Assembly (NCBI GenBank): GCA_022496805.1
Contig: CM040092.1
Location: 21,160,113 to 21,224,112, forward strand
Direction of reading: 5' to 3'
Origin: Pohlia nutans
Lineage: Eukaryota > Streptophyta > Bryopsida > Bryales > Mniaceae
DNA length: 64,000 nt
In this document: positions 11,580 through 23,049 of the stretch, piece by piece
Layout: the number at the start of each line of letters is the position of its first letter
Position numbering within the stretch: the stretch's first letter is position 1
Notes under the pieces: generated by a model
Database searches by the model: none
What the model saw: only the letters and a program-made list of their open reading frames with translations
What the model was told of the DNA's origin: nothing
Made by a program: the position numbers and the translations under genes

Positions 11580-11690
11580 CACTAGAAGAAAAGAGGGACT
11601 TGTTCACTCAGCCTGGAGTGGGATTCTGAGTGAGTTTGGTCACATCTGAGTGAACATGCTCAGTGTACAAGTCCCTCTTTTCTTCTAGTG
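11580..11690. mobile_element. CACTA-type MITE, family I copy 2
   Basis: It is 111 bp, in inverted orientation to the copy 120 bp upstream, and flanked by AGG on both sides. Separate duplications (TTT and AGG) show two independent insertions, not one duplicated block. Confidence 0.87.
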
Positions 11691-11717
11691 AGGGATTTTG
11701 ATGGCCAAACGTGCTGA

Positions 11718-11910
11718 CACTAGAAGGAAATGTGTCGTTTTTCACTTACTATAATTGAAAAAGAAATGAAACGGCGCCAGGCACATGGGCTGTGTTAGTG
11801 CTGATGAGTAGTTTTGGTCACAAGAAGACAGAAACGTAAGTATAATATTCCGGTACTATTCACTGTTCCCACGAAACGAGGAATGAAAAACGACAGGTTT
11901 GCTACTAGTG
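11718..11910. mobile_element. CACTA-type MITE, family J copy 1
   Basis: It is 193 bp with ends CACTAGAAGGAAATGTGTCG and GCTACTAGTG and a TGA duplication on both sides. Relatives lie at 43117-43308, 46696-46888, 50461-50652 and 51018-51210. Confidence 0.9.
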
Positions 11911-12664
11911 TGACCCAAAACTCATGAATAGCGCTCTGATTTCTCTATGGCACTGTCTAGCTTTGACAGGTGATCCATTTGCATTCCATTTCATCTTTAA
12001 TGCACATCTTCGGACAAGCTTGGGGACGATGGTCTCCGTGATGTCCAAGTCCTTGTCCAGTCAAACCCTTGAATGATCGAGGTAAGCGTTCTGGCAACCA
12101 CATTGTTGTAGAGATGGTTTTCAGTGGAAATGTCGGTGATTCGGAAATCAAATGGAATCCAATCAGATAAGAGGCACAGCTACAGAGTTTAATTGAATTA
12201 GTGCAAGACGCACGAATTGTTCTACATTGCATTTTTCTACTAGAATACGTTTTTTTTCCTATTGGGAGAAGAAAGAGTGTCTACTTTGTCCTCGATCAAG
12301 TCATATTTTTTTTCATGAATAAATGCACTACTTAAATTAAACCGTGTATCGAACATCATAGGTACCAGCAATTGGTTGCTGTGATTTGAACGTCTTCGGA
12401 ATTAATCCAGCAGCTCGTCGACTACCATATCCTTCAGCTTAAAGCCCTTTTTCTCTTCCCTTTAATATGCTCATCAAAAAAACTCTTAGGAAAAACATCA
12501 CCAGTTTCATTCACCAGATTTCTCCTCCATTGACAATTGGAAAGCAGATGTGCAGACAAATCATCCCTGCAACAATGAACCACTCATCCACGGTCGACTT
12601 TGCTGCAAAATGCTGCAAGCCCTTCCATTCTTAGGAGTTCTTGTTTGAAACACATGTGTCATAT
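11911..12664. other. Unassigned spacer upstream of the U1 gene
   Basis: This stretch of mixed composition has no supported gene; the open frame at 11957-12232 (-) resembles nothing I recognise. The distal U1 promoter may extend into its right end. Confidence 0.5.
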
Positions 12665-12675
12665 ATCCCACATCG
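12665..12675 (+). promoter_or_regulatory. Upstream sequence element (USE) of plant snRNA promoter
   Basis: ATCCCACATCG matches the plant snRNA USE consensus RTCCCACATCG exactly. It starts 38 bp before the TATA box and 67 bp before the predicted U1 start. This longer spacing is typical of RNA polymerase II snRNA genes, not of U6-type genes. Confidence 0.88.
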
Positions 12676-12702
12676 GTTGCCGCGAGGGAAGAGGCCAGAG
12701 AG

Positions 12703-12708
12703 TATAAG
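12703..12708 (+). promoter_or_regulatory. TATA box of the U1 gene
   Basis: TATAAG lies 29 bp upstream of the predicted U1 5' end, which fits plant snRNA promoters. Confidence 0.78.
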
Positions 12709-12731
12709 AGCCTGGCCAGACGAGGCTGTCT

Positions 12732-12890
12732 ACACTTACCTGGGCGGGGTGAATCCAGGATCCGGAAGGTGGATGGCCTAGGGGAGCCTGCCCCATTGCA
12801 CTACGGGCCGGGTGACTCTAGTATCTTCCTACGGGAGGCATACACGTCATAATTTGTGGCAGCGGGGGCTCGCGTTCGCGCGGCCCTCAC
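12732..12890 (+). ncRNA. U1: U1 spliceosomal snRNA
   Basis: U1 pairs with 5' splice sites at the start of spliceosome assembly in the nucleus. The predicted RNA begins ACACTTACCTGGGCGGGG, containing the ACUUACCUG splice-site pairing segment. Stem-loop II contains AUUGCAC, the U1A-binding loop. The Sm site AATTTGTGG is at 12851-12859, and the RNA ends in the conserved GCGTTCGCGC hairpin. At about 159 nt it has the usual plant size, and the USE and TATA box upstream indicate a functional promoter. Two oddities stand out: nucleotide 2 is C where U is usual, and the stem-loop I loop reads GATCCGGAAGG where the family usually has an A at the fifth position of GATCA (U1-70K site). It could be a variant or decaying copy. 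The 3' end is estimated from the last hairpin. Confidence 0.93.
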
Positions 12891-12934
12891 CAAACCAACT
12901 CCAAATGGGATCCCAAACAAATGAATGGTGTATC

Positions 12935-13040
12935 CTTGGCCTTCATTTGTGTTCTGTTTCTCACTTGAATTTTAGAACTCCCTGTGAAAGTTCTCTTGAG
13001 TGTCCATCCCAGCACTACAATAAATATACTTGGGAGTTTT
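12935..13040. repeat. Dispersed repeat shared with 41880-42000
   Basis: The core CCTGTGAAAGTTCTCTTGA and flanking sequence recur in reverse complement at 41920-41945. Class unknown; the copies are diverged. Confidence 0.6.
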
Positions 13041-13084
13041 TTGTCACGTGGTTGTGAACATTTGAACCAATATCGTACCCCTAA

Positions 13085-13578
13085 GAGCATCTCCACCCTG
13101 CCATGCTAAAGTGGCCCTCGCTCCATTTTGGCGCGGCCTTGCTGAAACAAGTCTCCCACGCTGGCCTCTAAAAGGAGTCAGGACAGTGCGGGCTCTTCAT
13201 ATTTTGCCTTCGACGCGCCATTGTTTAGGTCGCATGGTTGTTTGTAGCGCGCTTGTTTCTCGGTAGTTTATTTTGGTTGTCGTGAATCTATCCGTTTGGG
13301 ATTTGTGTTTGTGCCGGTGTAATCTAAGTTTAGCTCTAGTTTTAAGCTCATGTTCATCGGATTCCACCTAGATAGAAAGTGCCACTGTGATCATGAGCGT
13401 GGTCATTGCAGTTATGGTGAAGCAACTTTCGAGAATGATTCTAGTAGATTCGAACATGGCGAGGCGCTTTTTTAAGCAAGGGTGGGGGTCTGGATTTTTG
13501 AAGGGCCATATTATCACTTTTCAGCCCTTCAATACTCACTTGGCAAATGTGAAATCAAGGGCAAGGGTGGAGATGCTC
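13085..13578. mobile_element. Tourist-like (PIF/Harbinger) MITE
   Basis: It is 494 bp with TIRs GAGCATCTCCACC and GGTGGAGATGCTC, flanked by TAA on both sides (13082-13084 and 13579-13581). A 3-bp TAA duplication with a GAGCATCTCC start is the plant PIF/Harbinger pattern. The open frames inside are not transposase. Confidence 0.88.
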
Positions 13579-13581
13579 TAA

Positions 13582-15216
13582 GGTGCCTAATGGAAGCCTC
13601 CCTTCAACTATACAAAGATTCTTATATTTCATACGACTGATACATGGATATTTGTCAATGGTCCAAACTTCATTCACGTCAACAAACTCTTAGAGCATCT
13701 GCAGTTCTGAACCCTTCTCCCTCAATTCATGCGTTGACCATTATCATCACATCCAAAATTTGTTGTCACAAGCTTTCGTCTCCACACCGCTATGTGTCTT
13801 GCATAGCTCGTGAACCAATCACAATCACTATACAATCACCAGGACCTCGATAATTGAGTCTCGACTGAGGACTCTCAGCGAATCCCTAATTACAAAATGA
13901 AAAGAATTTAGAGCAATTTAGAGGAATTTGAACATAATTTAGAGGAAACAAAATGAAAAAAATAAGACTTTAAAAAGATTCCCTTGTTTTCTCTTTTCAC
14001 ACGGGAATAAGATTCTCAGAAATTTACTTTTCATTCACAAGAATTTTACCTTGGGACAAGCCACAGCTTGTCAAATTTATGCCCTGCTGTGAGGTGCATG
14101 TGTTAGGAAGTGATATTGCAAGTGACCTCATGAATTTCTCACAAGTTGTAGTGGCACTCATGTGGAATTGTAATAACACAGGACGAGCTTCAGGACCTAC
14201 TGGCAAAAGAAGAAAAGGAAGCTCAAGAGCTCGAGGTATTCTAATCCTCCCAACTCTGTAGTCTATTTTTCCCAACCCTTTAACGTTTTTGGTACTGTAG
14301 CTGGGTTCACTGGATCTCACTGGGTTTTTCCACTATGATTGATACTACCAGAAATAGAATGGATTAAATTAGAAAGTAATTGTACAATCGTATTCTCAGC
14401 TGGAGTGAAGACATTTTGCCAAAATTAGAGAATCATCTGATGGTGTGATTGGAAGATCATAGTATGTCTTTGAACCGTATAATGCACACTCAAAAATGAG
14501 ATTTTGGAGGGTGTGTGACTTCAAAGTTAAATAGAATTTGGATTAAATTTTCTAAAATGAAAGTGAAGATGTTCAACAATGACCTATGTCAACACCTCTC
14601 CGTTGCAATCTTTCATGTTAAGAATGGACTCACACATAATTATTGTGAATTTTATAAGTGAGAGTGACTTATCCATGTACGGTTTAGAACAAAAATTCAT
14701 ACGTTAAAATATGAAAGGAGTTGGTACATGGATCAAGATTGGAATACATACACTAATGGAGCATGAATAAGAGAACACAATCCAAAAAAATTAAACAAGA
14801 TAACAAACTTCCAAACACAAGAAATACATAGTATATGTGTTGTATTTGTAAGTATTTATAGTATTTTCAAGTATGTACTGTATTTCCGTGTTTTGTTCAT
14901 GAGTATTTTGATAGTTGCACAACTCCAAATTGAAATTTTCTTTTTCTAAAAGATGTATATTATAAGTCTCAAAATCTGAACTTCACAATTCAAAATCAAT
15001 TCTTCACGGATTTTCCGTTATTCGCGTTATCGACTCATCAAGAACCACAAAGTGGTCACTTGAGCACTAAAGGGTTAACCTTTATAAGGACCAAGAAGCC
15101 CAAATTGGATCTCATGTCTTCTTAGCATTTTTTAGCAAGTCCTATGTGGACTTCTTTTCCATAACATTGAATCGGAAAGAATCTCGATGCTCTTGAATGC
15201 TCTTTGTTTTCACATC
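13582..15216. other. Unassigned spacer with one TTAA-element end
   Basis: There is no supported gene. A Tourist-like word AGAGCATCTGCAG occurs at about 13693, without a partner. A TTAA-type right end (GAGCACTAAAGGGTTAA) closes at 15078, its left end unresolved. Confidence 0.5.
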
Positions 15217-15771
15217 TTAACCCCTAAAAGCCTGAGGGTATTGAACAAAACATAGATGTGTTATAATATGTGCCTTCCATATGTTTGATGAAGTTTGGTT
15301 CAACAGACCAAATGTAGAGCATCATCTCTAAAAATTATTCATTAGATCAAACTTCCAAAAATAAACTTTAGGTACATTTTTAATGAATTTAAAAGCATTA
15401 ACCTTTGAAAATTTGTATAAATTATAATTTTCACTTTTAGAGTTTAAAATTCAGCATGATTAATCAAAATTGGTTTATTTATTGTAAACTTCAAAACAGA
15501 AAAATAAATGATCAAGGGAACATCATTACTTTCTCCAAATAGCAAATTTTATAACACTAAGGCTCACAATGTTGAGGTGATCCACTTTGAAAAATTCTCC
15601 CCGGCAAAGTTTAACTTTGTTTGACATAATTCAAATTGCATTGGAAAGTAAACTTGATGTAGTATTTTTTTATTTTTTTAAAATTCAATCTTTTTTTTAA
15701 ACTCCGAGCAACCCATTAAAAAGGGGCAACAATCAAAAAATGATCTTTTGGAATGGGAACTTAGGGGTTAA
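15217..15771. mobile_element. TTAA-flanked element, family E copy 2
   Basis: It is 555 bp from TTAACCCCTAAAAGCCTGAGG to GGGAACTTAGGGGTTAA and resembles 7637-8146. A 3' remnant of the same family is at 34775-34830. No coding capacity. Confidence 0.85.
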
Positions 15772-15965
15772 GTTTGTCTTACTTGCTTGACTCCTACTAA
15801 ATTCCTTTATAGAATGGCAAGTGTCATCTTGCACTCTAGTTCCAAGGAAAGTTATTGTATCAATAAAAATCAAACCAAGCAGTAGGGGGTGCAAAACCCT
15901 ACTATTATAGAATGTAATGCAATTTATTTGTGTTTTGACCAATACATACAATGTTCTACACTAAT
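15772..15965. repeat. Dispersed repeat, family L copy 1
   Basis: It matches 35560-35695 followed by 37228-37240: GTCTTACTTGCTTGACT, GGCAAGTGTCATCTT and AAAGTTATTGTATC are shared. It directly follows the right TTAA of a family E element at both loci. The stretch CTACTATTATAGAATGTAATG (15896-15916) is the empty site for the pogo-like element at 35696-37227. Confidence 0.8.
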
Positions 15966-16068
15966 TCAGGTGATATAAAACTTGACCCCATCTCAACTGT
16001 ATTTTTACAATATGATTGATTGAAATTGTCATTTTGAAACCATGAATCCTTGGTCCTTTAGGGGTTAA
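15966..16068. mobile_element. 3' part of TTAA element, family G
   Basis: It ends CCTTGGTCCTTTAGGGGTTAA. Related ends occur at 29396-29459, 29680-29830, 58003-58222 and 53227-53954. The left part is truncated. Confidence 0.65.
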
Positions 16069-17094
16069 TCAACAATAAGATCTGAGAATCTCATATGTGC
16101 TTTTAGATAGCCTGCAAAGTAGGTCTTTTCATTTTTAAAGGTGTGGCGTGTACAATCTATCCCTCTTTGTTTCTGGTTGGGTGGAGAGACAGTTTAGCAA
16201 CACGAATATAACATTGAATAGCATGCATTGTCTTGGCTTGTCTTGACTTTACAATAGATGGTGTGGAATATTCCACACCCAACAATACTTCATCACGAGC
16301 TAAGTGGACAGGTGGAGGCTCAAGGTGATGAGCAAAGGCTACTGAATGTTATGGAAGTCGTTATCACATGCCATTATGGTTACAAAATTCTGTTGAGTCA
16401 TAGTGGTAGCAGACCCTTGCTTGGTACCCTTTCATACCTGGTTATCATCATATGCAAGTTGATGACTGGTACTCTTTCTGCCTGCATACAAGCCTTAACA
16501 TCAAGATTTAAAACTTGTCGTCAAATTTCGGAAAATGTTTGGCAAACCAAAAAACTTACTCAAATCAATTCGAATAGTCAGTGTACAACCTAATTAGAAC
16601 AATTAGGATTTTTTTGGGTTAATTAATAAAAATAATGAGGCACAAATTAAATGAAATAACGTGCAGCCTAACATATAAACCTTACATTACACCTGCCACT
16701 TGTAAGGTTTCTATAAGCGCATTTAAAAATAAATAATAATTAATCAAATAAAAAGCCCTTAAAGAAAACCTATCCAATATCCACTTGTACCTATAGTATA
16801 CGCCAATCCTGGTGGTAGCTTAATTAGTGAAGTACTAATCCTGGTAATCCTCTTCTTTTATCTCAATTTCTTTACGCAAATGCTAACCCTCTTCTTTAAT
16901 CTAAAAATGTGATCCACACTCAAAATTCAGTCTAACATGTGAATTGTCGTTACGATAAGAAGCCATCTACAAAATTCGCACCCAAGCCACGGTCATACGC
17001 AGAGAGTCCCACGGTCTTAGAACCGTCCCGACAATAGAGACGCGGTGATGAGCACAGCGCCCCACGGTCTCAGGATCGTCTCTCTCACGCTCGA
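16069..17094. other. Pyruvate kinase 3' flank
   Basis: It includes the likely 3' UTR (about 16950-17094), which has two copies of a CCCACGGTCT-AG-A-CGTC phrase. A perfect 20-bp palindrome, GGTGTGGAATATTCCACACC, is at 16260-16279. No other gene was recognised. Confidence 0.5.
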
Positions 17095-19785
17095 TCAGGC
17101 CACGGCGTTCTTGATGACCTTCTGCTTGACCTCGACGATTTTGATGACATTGGCGATGCCGATGCGGTGCAGCGCCACGACGGAATCACCGACGACGCAC
17201 AGCTTGCGCTGCAGGGCGTGGTCCAGGGCGGCGCTGAGGATGGCGTCGGTGGACTCGGAGTCGGTGGCTTTGGCGGCTCCCTCGGCCAGGTGAGGCAGCA
17301 GGCCCCGGCACACCAGGCTGTGGCGGGCGGGCGACTCGTCGCTGCACGACCACGTGAGGCTGTCGGTGGTCAACACCGGCACGGCCACGGACAGGATGGG
17401 GATTGACGGCCGGTACTTCGCCACCAGCTTGGCGGTCGTGCCTCCGCGCGTGAGCACGATGATCAGCGATGCCCGCACTTTCTTCGCCGTTCGCACTGCT
17501 GACGACGCCAGGCTCTCCAACGGGCTCATGGGCAACGACACTGACCTCATGATCTCCTTGAAAATCGCTGCGTAGTCCAGTGACGCCTCCGCCTCCTGGC
17601 AGATGCGCGACATCACCGCCACCTCCACAAACAAACCCACGCACACAATACTCAGGTAACTGCCTCCCCTAATCGTCTACTATGTATTTTCTGTAGCGTA
17701 GGAAAATTAGACCCTCTGAGCCCTGCAAATCATCTGTTTGAGTGAAAATGACTTCAGTTTGACACGATCGTCACTGTTAATCTTGTAGTATAGAACAAGA
17801 GCTTTAAAATGATGTATTGCAATCAGAAAATCGAGGTAATGCCACCGTTGCAAAGTTCAGTGATGTAGATGGCCATATTGGCCATTTTAGACGCTTAGGA
17901 GTTATCAAATTTGAATATATTCTTGTCCAATGCATCAAAGACTCTGTAATTTGGATACTGTATGGAAAAGTTATAAGGATTTAATTAATGACACGATTTC
18001 TTATGTTGCGGTGGGGTATAGCCTCAAAATCAATATGTACAAGATTTTAGGGTGACACATTTAGGTACGTGTTGCAATTAGGTACCTCTGCCTTAGATTT
18101 GGGTGAGTTGTTTGCGAATTAGGGTTAGATGATGCGTACCGCGAGATCGGGGTAGGCGCCATTGGCGGTTTCACCACTGAGCATGACACAATCGGTGCCG
18201 TCGAGAACGGCGTTGGCCACGTCGGTGGCTTCGGCACGAGTGGGACGGACGTACTTGATCATGGACTCAAGCATCTGAGTGGCCGTAATCACAGGCTTGC
18301 CTGCGGAGTTGCACTTGTAAATCATCATCTTCTGTGCCAGAAAGATCTTCTCTGTGGGAATCTCCATGCCCAGGTCGCCTCGGGCGACCATAATCCCGTC
18401 GGTTTCTTTCAGAATGTCATCGAAGTTCACCAGACCTTCTTGATTCTCCACCTGCAGTGTCGATAATGAGTCTCAGCGCAAGAGGAAGACGGTATTTCCT
18501 CAAAGGGAAGAGTATGGAAAGAGCTATACTCCCTCCGTCCCATAATAGATGGTGCTCTTGAGAAAAAAAAAATGTCCAAAATTACTTGATGCAAATCATT
18601 AATTGAATTTGAAGTTGTTGTTTTACAGATTCTAACAAAGCAAAATTACAAGACAAATGCACAGGAAGTGTTTTTTTTACTGTGAAGCTTGTCTTTGCTC
18701 ATGTGAGGAACACAAACAACATATGAGCTAGCTAAAATCAATGCTAGCATATGTTCATTGCATTAGATAACACACTGCCAAATGAACATCACCATGCTGC
18801 CACATACTATGTGCAATATGATACTGCTTCGACAGACAGTTACTTTGAAATAGAAACGTATTGTATTTAGGGATTTGATGAAATCATTCTAGTTTGCTTA
18901 ATTTTTGACATCATCTATTATGGGACGGAGGGAGTAGCACCTTGGAGATGATTTGAATCGTCTTGGCATGGGATCCCAGAAGCTTCTTGATGGCGAGCAC
19001 ATCTGAGCCCTTCCGCACGAACGAGGCAGCAATGAAATCGATGTTGTTGGGGATACCCCAGTGAACAATATCGTCAATGTCCTTGGCGGTGATGGTGGGC
19101 AATTCCACCACAATGCCAGGGAGATTCACGTTCTTCTTCTCTCCGAGCATGGTGGTGTTGTCGCAACGGCATCTCACCATTCCTCGGGCGACGTCACATT
19201 CCAGGACGGTCAACGTGATGGTTCCGTCCGAGCACAGAATCTCCGTGCCGGGTTTCACGTGCTCCGCAAGCTTCGGGTAGCTCATGGAGATCATTTCCTC
19301 GTCGCCCAAATGACTGTAGTCTGTGGTGATCCAGATCTCCTTGCCGCGTATCAGCTTCATCGGCTTGCCAGTCTTATGTTGCCCTGTTCGGATTTCGGGT
19401 CCCTGATCCAAGTGCGATTCAACTCTCAGTCATGTGATAATAGATGACTCCAAATCCATGCAAAGCTGCACTTCTGGAACCGCAATTTTCGACAGTGATT
19501 GATTAGTACCTTTGTGTCCAGAAGTACAGCACACATGATGCCAGTGTTATGCTGGGCCTGCCGAAGGTTGTCAAGGGTGTGTTGATGATACTCAAAGGTA
19601 CCATGTGAGAAATTGAACCGGGCCACGTTCATGCCCGCTTTCAACAGCTTCTCCAGAATCGGCACCTCTCTGGATTTGGGGCCCAACGTGCAGACGATCT
19701 TCGTTTTCGACACTCTGGAGTGGCCCCCTTCCGTTTCAAGCGTGTCTTCGAGTAACGCAGCCATGTCCGTGTACTTGGTCGCCAT
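17095..19785 (-). CDS. PK: Pyruvate kinase, cytosolic
   Basis: It converts phosphoenolpyruvate and ADP to pyruvate and ATP in the last step of glycolysis. I read four exons: 19785-19510, 19402-18941, 18451-18140 and 17622-17095 (TGA stop), giving 525 residues, the usual length for plant cytosolic PK. All introns are GT-AG and the phases fit. Motifs in order are [31 protein letters not shown] (spanning junction 1), ISK-VENQEG with the catalytic Lys at about 246 (junction 2), [33 protein letters not shown], and the C-terminal [14 protein letters not shown] and [16 protein letters not shown]. The ATG at 19785 has a strong context (GCCATGGCG); an in-frame ATG at 19809 would add eight residues. 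There is no transit peptide, so the protein is cytosolic. Intron 2 holds a Stowaway MITE four bases from the donor, and intron 3 a TTAA MITE. Confidence 0.96.
17667..17905 (+). mobile_element. TTAA-type MITE, family A copy 2 (in PK intron 3)
   Basis: It begins CCCCTAATCGTC and ends GACGCTTAGGAGTTAT. The right TTAA has decayed to TTAT and the left is lost. The interior matches the eRF1-intron and histone-fold-gene-intron copies. It starts about 44 nt from the exon 4 acceptor. Confidence 0.8.
18529..18934. mobile_element. Stowaway (Tc1/mariner) MITE in PK intron 2
   Basis: It is 406 bp with ends CTCCCTCCGTCCCATAATAGA and the exact inverse TCTATTATGGGACGGAGGGAG (given here by pattern), flanked by TA at 18527-18528 and 18935-18936. 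It makes up about 83% of the 489-bp intron. Confidence 0.93.
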
Positions 19786-19879
19786 GGCTACGTACAAGCT
19801 CCTTTCCAATCACAACGCTGACAGCTTACGCCTCCTCACCTTCACGAAAACACAGGAAACAGGGTTAGAGCATACAGAA

Positions 19880-20340
19880 GCACTGGCTATGGCCAGATTT
19901 GTTTCGAGTCCCAATCAATCAAACTCGACACCAGATTCTCGAACTGATCTACCCATCAATAAAATCAAAAACCTTGTAAAGTGTCGAGACGAGTTTCGCT
20001 AGAACTCCCGTCAGTGCGAGAATATGAAGCTTGCGGATTGACTGACTGATCAATCTGAGTAAACTCCGTGTGGCCTGTCTAACAGCAGAGACGAGGAAGT
20101 GTACAACACTTAAAACTAGTGTTATAATTGGAAACAACTGAAGGTCAATATTGAAATAGATACAGTGACACGATCAACCTGGCTATGGCCAGACTTGTGT
20201 CGAGACCAAATCAATCACCCAGATTCTCGAACTGATCTACACATATGTGGCCTGTCTGACGACGAAGTGTACAACACTTACACTAGACAGTGTTATAATT
20301 GGAAACAACTGAAGGTCAACATTGGAATAGTGGATACAAA
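19880..20340. repeat. Imperfect tandem duplication upstream of PK
   Basis: Segments at about 19885-20157 and 20175-20335 share GGCTATGGCCAGA, CAGATTCTCGAACTGATCTAC, GTGGCCTGTCT, GTACAACACTTA and TTATAATTGGAAACAACTGAAGG (pattern; read in the sequence). The first copy has extra insertions. It lies in the PK 5' flank and may include leader or promoter. Confidence 0.8.
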
Positions 20341-20744
20341 AGTACAGAGGTGATTGATCCAACCTCGACAAGCTATAGCAGAGGATGCCGATCTGTGAGA
20401 GCTAATAAGGACCGATCGGGAAACCCTGAGTGACGGCGTGAAGAGGGTGATGAATCAAAAAGAGACACGCTAGACTAGACGCTGTGGGGTGTAGAGAAAA
20501 GGCCGGACGAGGCCGCAGAATTTGAAGGTTGACTCACGGGGCTTTTCCATGGCGAGTCCACGCCTTTCGATTGTCGCTCGGCTTTCTATACATTCCTTCA
20601 ACATGGGACGCCGGCTCTTCCTTTCTAGGGCAGGCAGCGCGAGTCGTCGTCGTCTGCGGTAGCCACGGGCCCACGGCAGTAAGGGACCTGATGTGTGACT
20701 CTCCGATTGCGTTCATCCTTATCTCTTGTCCCAGTTCTCGCTTT

Positions 20745-20950
20745 GGTCCGTCCGTCCATCCATCCATCGACTGAACAGACCGGTTTCATTCATCCATATA
20801 TCTACTGTACAAACCGGCTTCATCCATCCATCCCGCGAGTCGGTATTCCATCACACCGGCTCTACTCATCCGTCCATCTGACCAGCTCCATTCATCCATT
20901 CATCGACTGTTGAGACTCGATTATTCATCCATCCGACTGGCTCCACCTAT
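20745..20950. repeat. CATC/TCCA-rich simple repeat
   Basis: Interrupted CATCCATC runs alternate with CGACTG and ACCGGCT words. It is upstream of PK and noncoding by appearance. Confidence 0.7.
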
Positions 20951-22792
20951 CCGGAGTCGGACCTGCAGTACACAATAGTGGCCAATCATATGAATTCAAG
21001 CATGTGAGCCTAATATGCATGCAGTGTTTTTTGAGCTTGTTTTGGCCTGTGTGATGGGTGGCTGCCCAGGAATGCTGGGTAGAAAAATTGAGTACAGTTT
21101 TTTCCTTTTTTTGGAGCCGGATAATTATTGTGGCATAAAAGCATTTCGTGTAGGTGAAAGTTTTAGATGAAATTTAGAAGTGAATAAGGTTGGATGACCT
21201 ATAACCACCAACTTAAGCTTGCTGACCTATTTATAGCGCTTCTATACGTGGTAAGAATTTTTTTGCGGATTCAAAATAGGATTTCATGATTATTGCAATT
21301 GTTGCGACCATTTATTTCTTCATATTGAAATTGCTACAAATTTTCAAAGTGGAAAGTAAGCCGTGACCCATTCCTCGACATACAAAACTCCCTACTTCCA
21401 CACTAAGTTCTGCTAATGACCACTCGTGAAAGTACCCATCACTGTGAGCACAAGAGACTAAAAACCGAGAGCTGTGAAAATTGAAAACTACTCTACTAAT
21501 AACCGAAAGTCGAGTTGATTGCAACCTAAAACCACTACGATCAGCTGGAGATATGTTCACGACGTTTACATATCAGATACTGCCATTTACATAACCTGAC
21601 CAGTTGGAGATATGTTCACGACGTCGACCCATACTGGCGGCTTGACTCACCAAAATCCACTCCTTCCCTTCCCCAACTATTAACTGACTTCCCAAAAATT
21701 ACAGAAATGGGGTGGGCGGCTGGCGGTTTTAAACCACATAAGACAGCCCGTTTTGGGGTTGGTGGTGGTAATAGGTTATCCAACCTTAGAGAAATTTGCA
21801 AAGTCCCCGGATCATCCACCCACAATTGGACTCCCCATCCTCTATTTTATAGATATCCGTAAAGTTTTTGTCACAAGCTCAAGAGAAGATGTCGAGTGTG
21901 CCGAGCTAGGATTGTAAGCCGATGAGGTTCTTTGAGCCATGAGGTGCATGATTTAAACCTTGGCGGTTGTAGGATTTCGGTCATGTGGTTTAATTCCAAA
22001 CGGGATCCCACCGTCTTCCCCTGTAGCACGGCTTGACGTAGGATCAAACACAATCACCTAAGTTTTCTTTCTGGAAATAAAACTCATCTGTTTTTTAATT
22101 TTAGAACCTGATACTCCCTACTTTTCTTGTCCTGTGGACCAGAATCTTAATTGACACAGTATCGGAACCCAAATATTTCATGACTTTACGAATTTCTCTA
22201 ATGTACTAAGTGTGTCCACCAAATTTTTATCTCACAACCACCCTATCGCAAATTGATTTAAAATCCAAATATCAAAAACTAGTAACAAAACATGCAAAAA
22301 CAAGTGACCATTGACCATATGGCATCCTAGATTCAAAATTTAGAGCTTCTACAAATTCTTAGCAACCACAGTACTGAATTGTTGGATCCACATTGAAGTG
22401 CCAAGTTCAAGCATTTACGAATGTATTTACAAAGATTGGCTTCAACAACTAAGAAGGTTGAAGTGTCAAGGCCCGAGAGTTTAGTGTTTGACTCATATGG
22501 AAAATTTGACAACAAACATTACAAAAAGCAATTGTGTGGCTAAACATCATCTGCCAACCAAATTGATCTCTTCCACTTAGCAGAAGCCACCTCGTATGGA
22601 AAGCTACGATGTAACACCCACTATGTCTCTACAATGATATCGTAAGCAACTAGCAGTTTCGGCACAAGCCAATTAGTATTAAGTTAATTTTTTTATAAAG
22701 TGCCACGTGTCGCTTTCATATTGGTTGTGACCCATGAAAAAAAGGACATGGATAGCGAGAAAGTTGATGTGAAGGTCTAAGGGTGCCAAAGC
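20951..22792. other. Unassigned spacer left of the copia element
   Basis: There is no supported gene. A 22-bp phrase, TTGGAGATATGTTCACGACGT with one flanking variant base, recurs at about 21543 and 21603. The open frames are short and without family resemblance. Confidence 0.5.
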
Positions 22793-23049
22793 TATTGAAG
22801 GTAGTAGAAGATTGCACAAGGCACACACAAACACAAGGAATGCGTAGAAAGAGATGATTTTTACTCAAAGGCCTTCCACCTTAAGTAGTGTACACTTAGG
22901 AGGTCACCATGGCAAACCATATGGGATAACCCATCACAAGGACACTCTAGAGATCAGCCCATGCCTAACCCCTCCTCCCACACACCATTATTTAGCACCC
23001 GAACCTCTTTGGTTTCTAGCAATACTACCCTACATCATTTACCTCAATA
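22793..23049 (-). repeat. 3' LTR of the copia element
   Basis: It is a 257-bp direct repeat of 28023-28279. The last eight codons and the stop of gag-pol lie inside it. Confidence 0.93.

Noticed and set aside
17095..17646. Plus-strand and alternative-frame open frames over pyruvate kinase exon 4
   Set aside because: High GC keeps other frames open; only the minus-strand frame matches pyruvate kinase.
21891..22050. tRNA-derived SINE near 22 kb
   Set aside because: GGTTTAATTCC only loosely fits a B box and there is no A box or tail.
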